The notes under the pieces: generated by a model
The model's input: the letters and a program-made list of their open reading frames with translations, nothing else
Told to the model about the DNA's origin: nothing
Databases searched by the model: none
Made by a program: the position numbers and the translations under genes
NCBI RefSeq assembly: GCF_014200725.1
Contig: NZ_JACHCL010000001.1
Coordinates: forward strand, 1 to 64,000
From: Janthinobacterium silvisoli
Lineage (GTDB): Bacteria > Pseudomonadota > Gammaproteobacteria > Burkholderiales > Burkholderiaceae_D
Length of the DNA: 64,000 nucleotides
Direction: 5' to 3'
Shown: positions 45,946-54,600 of the stretch, one piece after another
Layout of the letters: the number at the start of each line of letters is the position of its first letter
Numbering within the stretch: the first letter of the stretch is position 1

Positions 45946-46177
45946 GTGTACGTCCTATCGATGTGTTTGGTGCAATCTATCCGATTCTAGCAGCCGCGGT
46001 TTGAGCGTGTATAGCATTAGCAATCTCATCATTATCGGCTGGCCCGGAATAACATTGGCAGCCAACAGCGGACGGTCGTGTGCATCACAGAAACCGAACA
46101 AATTCCGGCATTGCAAATCCGAGTGCACGGTTTTATGTACAATGCCAGCCCTGTCATCACCATCAACAGGCATCACC

Positions 46178-47077
46178 GTGAACCAATTACTCGCCATGCG
46201 GACCTTTGTGCGGGTCGTGGAAACCGGCTCGTTCAGCCGCACGGCCGACCAGTTGAGCTTGCCTCGCTCCACCGTCAGCAAGCTCATCAACGATCTGGAA
46301 CGGCATCTGGGCATCAGGCTGATGCAGCGCACCACGCGCGCCGTCGCGCCCACCTCGGATGGCTTGGAATACTACAGCCACGCTGCGCGCCTGATCGCCG
46401 ATCTCGATTCGGTGGACACGGCCGCACGCAGCAACAAGCTCAAGCCGGGCGGCCATCTGCGCATCGACGCGCCCGCCTCGTTCGCCAATTGCCTGCTGAT
46501 CCCCGCGCTGCCCGATTTTCACCGGCTTTACCCGGACATCACCATCGCGCTGGGCATCAGCGACCGCGCCGTTAATATCGTCGGTGAAGGCGTCGACTGC
46601 GTACTACGCGCAGGCAAGCTCGACGAGCTGGGCATGATAGGCCGCAAAATCACCGACTTGCACTACATCACTTGCGCCGCGCCCGCGTATCTGGAGCGCA
46701 TGGGCACACCCGCGTCGCCATTGGATTTGCAGCAGGGCCACGTGCAGGCCGGCTACTTTTTTGCCGCCTCGGGCAAGCTGGACGCGCTGGTATTTGAACA
46801 GGCAGCGCAGCGCCACACCTTGGCCAGCACGGTGTTTTCGACGAATGACGGCAATGGCCTGAAAGAAATGCTGCTGGCCGGGCTGGGCATCGGCCAGCAC
46901 TTCCAGCGCGTAATGCAACCGTATCTCGATGCGGGCCAGCTGGTGCAGATCTTGCCGCAATGGACGCGGCCAGCCATCGCGCTGCATGTGCTGTATCCAC
47001 CGAACCGCTATCAAAATGCCCGGCTAAAAGTGTTTATCGACTGGCTGATGTTGACTTTTGGCGAGGCCTTAGCTTAG
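46178..47077 (+). CDS. LysR-family transcriptional regulator
   Basis: A 299-residue regulator. The helix-turn-helix lies at residues about 3-60 (TFVRVVETGSFSRTADQL, then STVSKLINDLERHLGIRLMQRTTR); the effector domain follows from about 90. GTG 46178 is preferred because it gives MNQLLAMRTFVRVVE, the usual LysR N-terminus; ATG 46196 is an alternative, and the open frame reaches back far into the divergent gene. It is divergent from the TIKI/EreA-like gene, the likely target, and its stop abuts the stop of the RidA gene. Effector unknown. Confidence 0.92.
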   Translation: MNQLLAMRTFVRVVETGSFSRTADQLSLPRSTVSKLINDLERHLGIRLMQRTTRAVAPTSDGLEYYSHAARLIADLDSVDTAARSNKLKPGGHLRIDAPASFANCLLIPALPDFHRLYPDITIALGISDRAVNIVGEGVDCVLRAGKLDELGMIGRKITDLHYITCAAPAYLERMGTPASPLDLQQGHVQAGYFFAASGKLDALVFEQAAQRHTLASTVFSTNDGNGLKEMLLAGLGIGQHFQRVMQPYLDAGQLVQILPQWTRPAIALHVLYPPNRYQNARLKVFIDWLMLTFGEALA

Positions 47078-47482
47078 TTAGTCAGGCAGTATCGCCGTCA
47101 CGCGTATCTCAATGCGCATTTGCGGCAATCCCAGCGCCGCCACGCCCGTCTCCGTCCAGATCGGCGAATGCTGCGGCATATAGTGGCGGAACATACGCGT
47201 CATGGTCTGGTTCACTTCCGGCGGGAAACCACCCACATGGTAGGAATTGACGTGCACCACGTGTTCCCACTGCGTTCCCGCCGTGGCCAGGGTGCGGTCC
47301 AGGTTCTTGAAGGCCTGGACGATCTCATTCTCAATGGATGCCGGGAAATTCAACTCATCGTCCCAGCCGCCCTGGCCGGAGGTTTCCACGCGGTTGCCGA
47401 TTTTTACGGCCTGCGAATAATGCAGCTCCTTTTGCAACAGCGGGCCATAACCGGGAGTGAGGAAAAATTCGGGCTTGCTCAT
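47078..47482 (-). CDS. RidA family protein (YjgF/UK114)
   Basis: A 134-residue small enzyme of the RidA superfamily, which hydrolyses reactive enamines/imines made by PLP enzymes. The family-type ETSGQGGWD near the substrate pocket, IVQAFKNLDRTLATAG in the helix, and RIEIRVTAILPD with the conserved Arg at the C-terminus are visible. It is convergent with the LysR gene with no gap. Confidence 0.9.
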   Translation of the reverse strand: MSKPEFFLTPGYGPLLQKELHYSQAVKIGNRVETSGQGGWDDELNFPASIENEIVQAFKNLDRTLATAGTQWEHVVHVNSYHVGGFPPEVNQTMTRMFRHYMPQHSPIWTETGVAALGLPQMRIEIRVTAILPD

Positions 47483-47737
47483 GGACTTCCTTTGCTTGTT
47501 TATGCAATACGATCATCAAAAAATTTCCGCATCCGGGCTGACTGACTTGCCCGATGCCTGAAACTGATGAGCATCTTATTGAATTAAAACAAGCAACAAC
47601 AGACAGGATTTATGCCATGACTATCCATGCATATGGATAATAAAATGCTTGCGATGAGCCATGCCGTCCTCACTTCGCACACCTTATCGAAAGCCTTGCA
47701 ATGGGCTACACTGACGTTTCAATGGCGGGGAGACAAC

Positions 47738-48085
47738 ATGGCATCACAGCAAGGCACGGTGGATTTTCTGCTGGACCAGATGGCGGGCGCGGGCGGCATC
47801 AGCGCGAGGAAGATGTTTGGTGAATATGGAGTGTATTGTGACGGCAAGATGTTCGCCATCGTCGCCGACGACCAGTTATTCATCAAGCCAACTGAGGCTG
47901 GGCGGGCATGGATTACTGCGCAAGGCAGCTTGCAGGAAGCACCGCCCTACCCGCAAGCCAAACCGTATTTCCTGATAGCTGGCGAGCTGTGGGACGAGCG
48001 CGACTGGCTGTCCCAGCTGGCCCGGCGCACGGCCGATGCCTTGCCGGCGCCGAAACCCAAGCCACCGACGAAAGCGCGGAAATAA
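47738..48085 (+). CDS. TfoX/Sxy N-terminal domain protein
   Basis: A 115-residue protein with the TfoX/Sxy N-terminal domain: ISARKMFGEYGVYCDGKMFAIV followed by LFIKPTEAG and PYFLIAGELWDE. In competence-regulating TfoX there is also a C-terminal domain, which is absent here, so this is the short stand-alone type of unclear role. ATG 47738 is preceded by GGGGAG; the frame is open 37 codons further upstream but those codons are not family-like. The C-terminus is a Pro/Lys tail. Confidence 0.88.
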   Translation: MASQQGTVDFLLDQMAGAGGISARKMFGEYGVYCDGKMFAIVADDQLFIKPTEAGRAWITAQGSLQEAPPYPQAKPYFLIAGELWDERDWLSQLARRTADALPAPKPKPPTKARK

Positions 48086-48170
48086 GCTTTAGTTTGCGAT
48101 TGCTATTAACACTATTTCCCCCACAAGCAAAGACTGGGGTAAAAATGTATAGAACTATCTCACAACAGTA

Positions 48171-49175
48171 TTAGTCAGTCAGCACGCTATTGCCGCAAAC
48201 CTTGCCCTGCCGGTAGCAGTCCAGGTTGTGATAGGTGATGGCGGCGATTTCGCGCAGGGCTTCGATGGTGAAGAAGCCCTGGTGGCCTGTGACCAGGACG
48301 TTGGGGAAGGTCATCAGGCGCTGGAAGATGTCGTCGTCGATGATGTCGGATGAGCGGTCCTGGAAGAACAGGCTGCTTTCCTGTTCGTAGACGTCGATGG
48401 CAAGCGAACCGAGCTGGCGCGATTTCAGGGCGTCGATGACGGCGCCTGTGTCGATCAGGCCGCCGCGCGAGGTGTTGACCAGCATGGCGCCTGTCTTCAT
48501 CAGCGGCAAGGTGTCGGCGCCGATCATGTGGCGCGTGCTGTCCATCAGCGGGCAATGCAGGGAGACGATGTCGGACTCGGCCAGTAGTTGCGGCAGTTCC
48601 GCCAGGGTGCCCAGGCCGTCAAACGCTGGGGCCGGATACGGATCGTGGCCCAGCACGCGGCAGCCAAAACCTTTGAAGATGCGGGCCGTGGCCAGACCAA
48701 TCTTGCCCAGGCCGACGATGCCCACCGTCTTTCCGTGCAAGGTGGAGCCGAGCAAGCCGTCGAGGGCAAAATTGCCTTCGCGCACGCGGGCATAGGCGCG
48801 GTGCGTGTGGCGGTTCAGGGTTTGCACCAGCGCCAGGGTGTGTTCGGCCACGGCTTCCGGTGAATAGGCAGGCACGCGGGCGACGAAAAAGCCCAGGCGC
48901 TTGGCTGCGTCCAGGTCCAGGTTGTTGTAGCCGGCGCAGCGCAAGAGGATGGCGCGCACGCCGTAGCCGTGCAGCGCTTCCAGCACGGGCGCATCGAGCA
49001 CGTCGTTGACGAAGACGCAGACGGCGTCGGCGCCTTGCGCCAGGACCACGGTTTCCTGTTCCAGCAAGGCGCTGTGATAAATCAGTTCGATGCCGGCCGC
49101 GTCCGGTTGCGAGGGCAAGGCTTCATCGAAGAAGCGGCGGTCGTAGGGCTGGCTGCCAAAAAAGGCGATTTTCAT
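48171..49175 (-). CDS. ldhA: D-lactate dehydrogenase (2-hydroxyacid dehydrogenase family)
   Basis: Reduces pyruvate to D-lactate with NADH. The 334-residue protein has the NAD fold TVGIVGLGKIGLATARIF, the catalytic Arg in NTSRGGLIDT, Glu in AIDVYEQESSLFF and His in VTGHQGFFT. The EQESSLFFQDRSSDIIDDD segment is characteristic of bacterial fermentative D-LDH. Apparently a single-gene unit; 101 bases separate it from the SGNH-like gene upstream on the same strand. Other 2-hydroxyacids are possible substrates. Confidence 0.9.
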   Translation of the reverse strand: MKIAFFGSQPYDRRFFDEALPSQPDAAGIELIYHSALLEQETVVLAQGADAVCVFVNDVLDAPVLEALHGYGVRAILLRCAGYNNLDLDAAKRLGFFVARVPAYSPEAVAEHTLALVQTLNRHTHRAYARVREGNFALDGLLGSTLHGKTVGIVGLGKIGLATARIFKGFGCRVLGHDPYPAPAFDGLGTLAELPQLLAESDIVSLHCPLMDSTRHMIGADTLPLMKTGAMLVNTSRGGLIDTGAVIDALKSRQLGSLAIDVYEQESSLFFQDRSSDIIDDDIFQRLMTFPNVLVTGHQGFFTIEALREIAAITYHNLDCYRQGKVCGNSVLTD

Positions 49176-49277
49176 GGGGCGTCCTGGTTGGATTGCGCAG
49201 GCAAAATCAATTGCCGCATGTCAAAACGCCATCATAGCGTATGCCCATGCTTGCACGCTACACACGAAGTCAAGACC

Positions 49278-50468
49278 TTAATCCTTTTCTCGTGGCGCAG
49301 CGAGCGCAGCCCGCACGAAGGCCGTTTCTTCCAGATGAGTCTGGTGATAGCGGTCACGCGCGGCCCGCATGGCCGCATGGTGAGCCGGCAGGCTGGCGGG
49401 TTTGAGTTCGACGCCAAAATCATCAGGCGGCACCGGTTCGCCGCCAAACAGCCGCGCCAGGACCAGATGGCCGACGTTGTCGCGGTAATGTGATGCTTCC
49501 CAGTAATAGCGCATTTCGCGCTGGCCACTTACTTGCGGGATGGTTTCGCTGGTAATGCTGTTGTAACCGGAAAAATCGAACAGGCGCACATCGCAGCCCT
49601 GCTCACGCTGGCGCTGGGCCAGTTGCGCCAGGCTGGCTTGCCACTGTTCCATGGCCAGCCACTTGCCGCGCCAATACAGGGCGTCCATGCTCAAAGCATG
49701 CGTGGGATTGATGTACAGGCGCAAGCGCGTGCCGCCACGGCACAGCTTGGCGATGCTGGTCTCAAACGCTTGCAGCGCGGGGGCGGTAGGGCCCAGGCCA
49801 TCGCTAAATTCTTGCAGGCGCGGCCGCATGGCGCGCGCCGTGCCGATCCAGCCATAGCTGGGCTTGCTGATGCAGGACTGGTCGCGCTGGCCTTGCAAAG
49901 CCAGGCTGGACAGGCACACGCCGCCATAACTGCCGCTGAGGATGCGCCAGCTGTCGTGCGTCATGTCCAGCGTCAAGCCCCGCTTCAGGTTGAGCAGCGC
50001 GCGGCGCGCAAAAAAAGCGGGGCCACCATCGGTCAGGCCCGGCTCCACGCCGGCCGAGCCCAATTCCATGGAAAACGATGGGGCATCGATGCCCCACACC
50101 AAGGTATCGACATGGCTGACCCTGGCCGCATGTCCGGCCAGGCGCATGGCGTCGCCGATGGACGCGCCCGAGACAGCGCTATTGAACACCGTCAAACCGC
50201 CAAACAAGGGCCGCACGGCCGTGGGCAAGCCGATTTCCGTGCGCGAGTTGCCGATGTACACGACGGCTGGGCGGTAGCGGGCCACGGCATAGCTCTTGCC
50301 CCAGACACTCAATTTTTCATAGGTGGGACGCAAGCGCTGCAGCAAGGGGCTTTCCCACTGGTGCAGCAGATACGGGTCGATCCGGTAATTCAGGGCCGAG
50401 ACAGCGGCCAGCGCGATCAGCACGCAAGCGCAAAACCAGAGCAGATAGCGGCGGGCGGCAGTATCCAT
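49278..50468 (-). CDS. SGNH/AlgX-J-like protein, partner of MBOAT acyltransferase
   Basis: A 396-residue protein with one N-terminal membrane anchor (LLWFCACVLIALAAVSAL) and a periplasmic SGNH-type domain: VYIGNSRTEIGLP fits block I (GxSR/GDS-like), and YYWEASHYRDNVGHLVL near residue 320-340 carries the Asp/Ser-x-x-His of the catalytic end. Such proteins transfer acetyl groups delivered by an MBOAT protein to polysaccharide. The MBOAT gene ends two bases before this start, so the two are coupled. Which sugar is acetylated is unknown. Confidence 0.78.
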   Translation of the reverse strand: MDTAARRYLLWFCACVLIALAAVSALNYRIDPYLLHQWESPLLQRLRPTYEKLSVWGKSYAVARYRPAVVYIGNSRTEIGLPTAVRPLFGGLTVFNSAVSGASIGDAMRLAGHAARVSHVDTLVWGIDAPSFSMELGSAGVEPGLTDGGPAFFARRALLNLKRGLTLDMTHDSWRILSGSYGGVCLSSLALQGQRDQSCISKPSYGWIGTARAMRPRLQEFSDGLGPTAPALQAFETSIAKLCRGGTRLRLYINPTHALSMDALYWRGKWLAMEQWQASLAQLAQRQREQGCDVRLFDFSGYNSITSETIPQVSGQREMRYYWEASHYRDNVGHLVLARLFGGEPVPPDDFGVELKPASLPAHHAAMRAARDRYHQTHLEETAFVRAALAAPREKD

Positions 50469-50470
50469 GG

Positions 50471-52006
50471 TCAGAATTGAAAGTAGAGAAATTCACTGAC
50501 CCGGTTCATGCCAAAGATGCAGGCGATGAATAGCGCGGCCAGGCCCACGCTCCAGCGCCGCGTGGGCCGCCAGTTGACATTCCAGCGGCCAGGTGGCTGG
50601 AATATTCTTTCAATCGCAGGCTCGTAATGACAGAATATTTCTTGCGTATTGGGCGCCTTGAAGGCCAGCAACATAGCGCCCAGCAGCAATGGCAAGCCGG
50701 GTCCGGCCAGCTCTATCCAGCGGATGCCGTCGAAAATGGGATGCAGTCCCCATGACGCCAGCACGGCGCCTTGCCCGGCCAGTCCGCGTGGCAGGCTGAC
50801 ACCGTTGGCGCCGAACAGCGCACCGAGGATATCCCAGGCGGTGGCCACGTCGGGGGCGCGGAAGAAAATCCAGGCCAGCATGACGGCAAAAAAGGTCAGC
50901 AGGCCCGGCCACCAGCGCCCTGCTCGTGCTTCGCCAAACAGATGGCGCCAGGCTTGCTGCAGCACCAGATACAGGCCATGCAAGCCGCCCCAGATAATAA
51001 AAGTCCAGCCGGCGCCATGCCACAGGCCGCCCAGCAGCATGGTCAGCATGAGGTTGCGGTAGCGCAGCAGCGTGCCACGCCGGCTGCCGCCCAGGGTGAT
51101 GTAGAGATAGTCGCGCAGGAAACGCGACAAGGTCATGTGCCAGCGGCGCCAGAAGTCGGCAATATTGGCGGCCTTGTACGGTGAATTGAAGTTCAGCGGC
51201 AGCTTGACGCCAAACAGCCGCGACAGGCCGATGGCCATGTCGGAATAGCCGGAGAAATCGAAATACAGCTGGAAGGTGTAGGCCAGCACGCCTATCCATG
51301 CCTCGATCAGGGTCGGCTCGGCGCCAGCCGCGAAGATGGGAATGGCCAGCGGCGACAGGTTGTCGGCAATCAGCACTTTCTTGGCCAGCCCTACCACGAA
51401 GATCGACAGGCCGATGGCAAAGTTGGCCGCATGCGGGCGGCTGTTGGTGGGGTCGGCAAATTGCGGCATCATGTCGCGGTGGTGCAGTACGGGGCCGGCA
51501 ATCAGGTGGGGAAAGTAGCTGACGAACAGCACATAGTGAATAAAACGGTATTCACGCACTTCGCCCCGGTAGCAATCGACCAAAAAGGCAATCTGCGTGA
51601 AGGTGAAGAAAGAGATACCGATCGGCAGCAAAATCTGCAAGTCGGCCCAATGCAGGCCGCCAGCTGCATTCACGCTATCGATAAAGAAATTCGCGTATTT
51701 ATAGTAGGCCAGCAAGCCCAGGTTCAAGGCCAGCGCCAGCACCAGTAGACGCTTGCGCACCGGTCCTGTGCTGGCGGCAATCGCCCGGCCGCTGGCATAA
51801 TTGACGCTGATCGAGGCTAACAGCAGTGGCAGATAACGCAGCTCCCACCAGGCATAAAAAAATAGCGAGGCGGCCGCCAGCCAGGCAGCAGACGCCAGCG
51901 CGCGCCATCCCGTTTGCCGATGGCGGCCCAGGCGGCCCAGCAAAAAATAGCCGGCCAGCACGATTGGCAAATAGCAAAACAGAAACCCAAACGAATTAAA
52001 TAGCAT
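50471..52006 (-). CDS. MBOAT family O-acyltransferase (AlgI/DltB type)
   Basis: A 511-residue membrane protein with about ten segments that carries acyl groups across the inner membrane for polysaccharide O-acetylation. Family landmarks are FNSFGFLFCYLPIVLAGYF at the start, FSGYSDMAIGLSRLFGVKLPLNFNSPY, WHMTLSRFLRDYLYITLGGSRRG, and the conserved His in LLGGLWHGAGWTFIIWGGLHG. It overlaps the preceding glycosyltransferase gene by 11 bases and is followed two bases later by its SGNH-like partner. Confidence 0.93.
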   Translation of the reverse strand: MLFNSFGFLFCYLPIVLAGYFLLGRLGRHRQTGWRALASAAWLAAASLFFYAWWELRYLPLLLASISVNYASGRAIAASTGPVRKRLLVLALALNLGLLAYYKYANFFIDSVNAAGGLHWADLQILLPIGISFFTFTQIAFLVDCYRGEVREYRFIHYVLFVSYFPHLIAGPVLHHRDMMPQFADPTNSRPHAANFAIGLSIFVVGLAKKVLIADNLSPLAIPIFAAGAEPTLIEAWIGVLAYTFQLYFDFSGYSDMAIGLSRLFGVKLPLNFNSPYKAANIADFWRRWHMTLSRFLRDYLYITLGGSRRGTLLRYRNLMLTMLLGGLWHGAGWTFIIWGGLHGLYLVLQQAWRHLFGEARAGRWWPGLLTFFAVMLAWIFFRAPDVATAWDILGALFGANGVSLPRGLAGQGAVLASWGLHPIFDGIRWIELAGPGLPLLLGAMLLAFKAPNTQEIFCHYEPAIERIFQPPGRWNVNWRPTRRWSVGLAALFIACIFGMNRVSEFLYFQF

Positions 52007-53096
52007 GGCGCCTCCTGCCCCTCCCGGCCAAGGCCGTCAGCGAGCCAGCGCCAGCCTGCAAGCCGAAATAGCAATCGGCTATCTGGCTGGCCACCCTATC
52101 CCAGGTAAATTGTTCGACCAGCGCCTGCACGGCGGCCCGCTCGGGGCGCTGCGCCACCAGTTGTTCGATGGCCAGCCTTTGCGCCTGGCCATCGTCCCAG
52201 CGCACCTTGCGCAGCGCAAACGCGGAAGCAGGCAAGTCCAACGCGCTTTGCGCCGTCATCACCACGGGCGTGCCGGCCGCCAGTGCTTCCAGCACGGACA
52301 GCGGAAACACTTCACCCTGGCTGGGCAAGGCCGCCACGGCGGCCGCGTTAAAGGCGCTGGCCAGCAGCGGATCGGCATGGTCGAGCGGCCCCAGCCAGCT
52401 CACATGGCGCAAGGCCAGCAATTGCTGCAAATACGCCTGATCGGCACGCGGCGCGGCGCCGATCAGTACCACGGGCAAGTTGCTACCGGCCAGCGCCTGC
52501 GCCAGCCCCAGCTGGTTTTTATACGGAGAAATGCTGCCGACCATCAGCACGAACGGCCGGTCTATACCCGTTTCACGCCGGAACAAGTCGCTATTGGCCG
52601 TAAAGAAATGCGGATTGATGCCATTGGGAAAGACGCGTATCTTGCTCTCTTCCATGCCAAAGCCGTCGATGATGGCAGTACGCTCGGCCTCGCCCAGCGC
52701 GATCACCAGGCTGGCCAGCTGCAGGGCGCGCTTGCTTTGAGCGTAACTGGTTTGCACCATCCAGTCCGTCAGGCGGCCAGCCAACCGGTCAACCAGCCGG
52801 GCGCGCCAGGCGGCGGCGCGGTTCCAGCCAGGTGACAGCAGCGGCGACAGCACGACCGGCAAACCCAGTTCGCAGGCCGTTTCCACGATGCGGTAATTGC
52901 CGTTGATCGCAGAAAAAACATGTATGACGTCGTAATCGCTCAGGTAGCCGTGATTGGCGTCGACCAGTTGCACCTGCAGCGAGCGCGGTGTGCGCGGCAT
53001 GACGCGGTTCAGGGCCGCAATGGTTTCGCGCACCTGGATCTGCAAGCCACCGTCGCGCTGGAATAGCATCGGGTAAGACAATATGCCGACACGCAT
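51996..53096 (-). CDS. Glycosyltransferase family 4 protein
   Basis: A 366-residue cytoplasmic GT4 enzyme. The acceptor half begins MRVGILSYPMLFQRDGGLQIQ; the donor half has FVLMVGSISPYKNQLGLAQAL and LPSQGEVFPLSVLEALAAGTPVVMT with the catalytic E-x7-E pattern. The start at 53096 follows AAAGGATC and gives the normal length. It lies between the flippase and MBOAT genes in the minus-strand operon. Confidence 0.9.
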   Translation of the reverse strand: MRVGILSYPMLFQRDGGLQIQVRETIAALNRVMPRTPRSLQVQLVDANHGYLSDYDVIHVFSAINGNYRIVETACELGLPVVLSPLLSPGWNRAAAWRARLVDRLAGRLTDWMVQTSYAQSKRALQLASLVIALGEAERTAIIDGFGMEESKIRVFPNGINPHFFTANSDLFRRETGIDRPFVLMVGSISPYKNQLGLAQALAGSNLPVVLIGAAPRADQAYLQQLLALRHVSWLGPLDHADPLLASAFNAAAVAALPSQGEVFPLSVLEALAAGTPVVMTAQSALDLPASAFALRKVRWDDGQAQRLAIEQLVAQRPERAAVQALVEQFTWDRVASQIADCYFGLQAGAGSLTALAGRGRRRHAI

Positions 53097-53115
53097 GGTG
53101 ATCCTTTCAAGGCAT

Positions 53116-54579
53116 TCAATGTGAGTTCGAGGCAAACACGCGGCCGCTCAGCTTGCGCAGCAACAGCAGGAATTCGGTGGCGATATCGTGCTTCAGCAAA
53201 AAGATGCCGGCCATCCAGCAAGCCAGCATCGACAGCGCCGTGACGGACAGCGCCAGCAACGGCGTCACGTGCGGATGCCAGACCAGCATGCATAGCGGCG
53301 GCGGCGCCGTCAGCACACAGAGCACCAGGCTCTTGCGCAAAGCCTGGAACAGGACGCGCCACTCCAGGCCACTCAAACGCCGCAAACAGCCATAGATCAG
53401 CCAGCTACGCAGCAAGGTGCTCGCTACTACGCCCCAGGCCACGGCCAGCAGTCCGAACGGTGCCGCCCCCAGCAAGACCGCCACCCGCAACAGCCCGGCC
53501 CAGGCATCGAGCCTGGCCTGGGCGCGCATCTGCCCGGTTGCCACGAACAGATAGCGGGCCATGCTGAACATGCTAAGCACTGCCGACGACAGGCACATGA
53601 TGCTGATCAAGGGCGCGCTGGCGCTCCATTGCTCGCCGTACAACACCTTGACCAAGGGCAAGGCCATGCAGGCCAGGAACAGGAAAAACGGCCATGACAG
53701 CGCCGTCATGCAGCTGATCGTGCGCAAGTAGACCGGCACTGCCCCGCCCTCCTCGCGATTATCACGATTACGCAAGGCAAACAGAGGAAACACCACGGGT
53801 GAAATGGCGCTGGTAATGGCCTGGTTGAAAATACCGAGCATGCTTTGCGCCTTGCCGAACAGAGCCAGGCTTTCGATATCGATCAGCTTGCCAATGATGA
53901 GGTCGGGCGCCACCAGGCCCGCCTCGTCGATCAGCCCGCCTCCCGTGGAATAGGCGCCAAAGGTAACGATGGCCTTCATGCCGCGCCGCGACGGCAGCCA
54001 CGGCAATTCACGGGGACGCACCAGCAGGCTGGTCAGCAAGGAAGCCAGCGAGCCGGCCAGCACGGCGCCGACCAGGCTCATGTAACTGCAGCCGAGCAGC
54101 GCCAGGCTCACGCCGACCAGCAGATTGGTGACGCTATTGGCCGCGTTGATGGCATAGATTGCGCGAAAACGCAGTTGCCGCCGCAACATGGGCAAGGTCA
54201 AGGCGCTGAACGGTATCAGCAGGAAATTAATCGACAATAGTTGCAGCACCAGCTTGAGCCGTGGTTCCTCGTAGAAATGCGCGAGCGGAGCGCTGGCCGC
54301 CAGCACCAGCGCCGCCAGCAGCCAGGCCACGATCAGGCTGGTTGCCAGCGCGGCGCGCAGCTTGTGCATGTCCAGCGTCTTTTCCTGGATCAGATACTGG
54401 CCCACGCCGAAATCGCGCACCACCTGGGCCAGGGCCACCAGCACCGCGCCCAGCGAATACACGCCCACCTCGGCCGGGGTCAACAGACGCGACAGCACCA
54501 TGGTAGCCGCCATACCCAATAGCAGCACCGTGTATTTTTCAGCGAATGAAAACAGAAAGGAATGGCGCGTGGCATTCAT
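53116..54579 (-). CDS. Oligosaccharide flippase (Wzx, MOP superfamily)
   Basis: A 487-residue inner-membrane protein with about 12-14 hydrophobic segments, expected to flip the lipid-linked repeat to the periplasm. The N-terminus FAEKYTVLLLGMAATMVLSRLLTPAEVGVYSLG is typical of the WzxC-type flippases, and the RDFGVGQYLIQEK segment follows as in that branch. It would work with the O-ligase/polymerase-like proteins at 22980 and 56829. Second gene of the minus-strand operon, 21 bases after the GT fusion gene. Confidence 0.92.
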   Translation of the reverse strand: MNATRHSFLFSFAEKYTVLLLGMAATMVLSRLLTPAEVGVYSLGAVLVALAQVVRDFGVGQYLIQEKTLDMHKLRAALATSLIVAWLLAALVLAASAPLAHFYEEPRLKLVLQLLSINFLLIPFSALTLPMLRRQLRFRAIYAINAANSVTNLLVGVSLALLGCSYMSLVGAVLAGSLASLLTSLLVRPRELPWLPSRRGMKAIVTFGAYSTGGGLIDEAGLVAPDLIIGKLIDIESLALFGKAQSMLGIFNQAITSAISPVVFPLFALRNRDNREEGGAVPVYLRTISCMTALSWPFFLFLACMALPLVKVLYGEQWSASAPLISIMCLSSAVLSMFSMARYLFVATGQMRAQARLDAWAGLLRVAVLLGAAPFGLLAVAWGVVASTLLRSWLIYGCLRRLSGLEWRVLFQALRKSLVLCVLTAPPPLCMLVWHPHVTPLLALSVTALSMLACWMAGIFLLKHDIATEFLLLLRKLSGRVFASNSH

Positions 54580-54600
54580 GGCGCGGTCCGGCCGGGCGCG

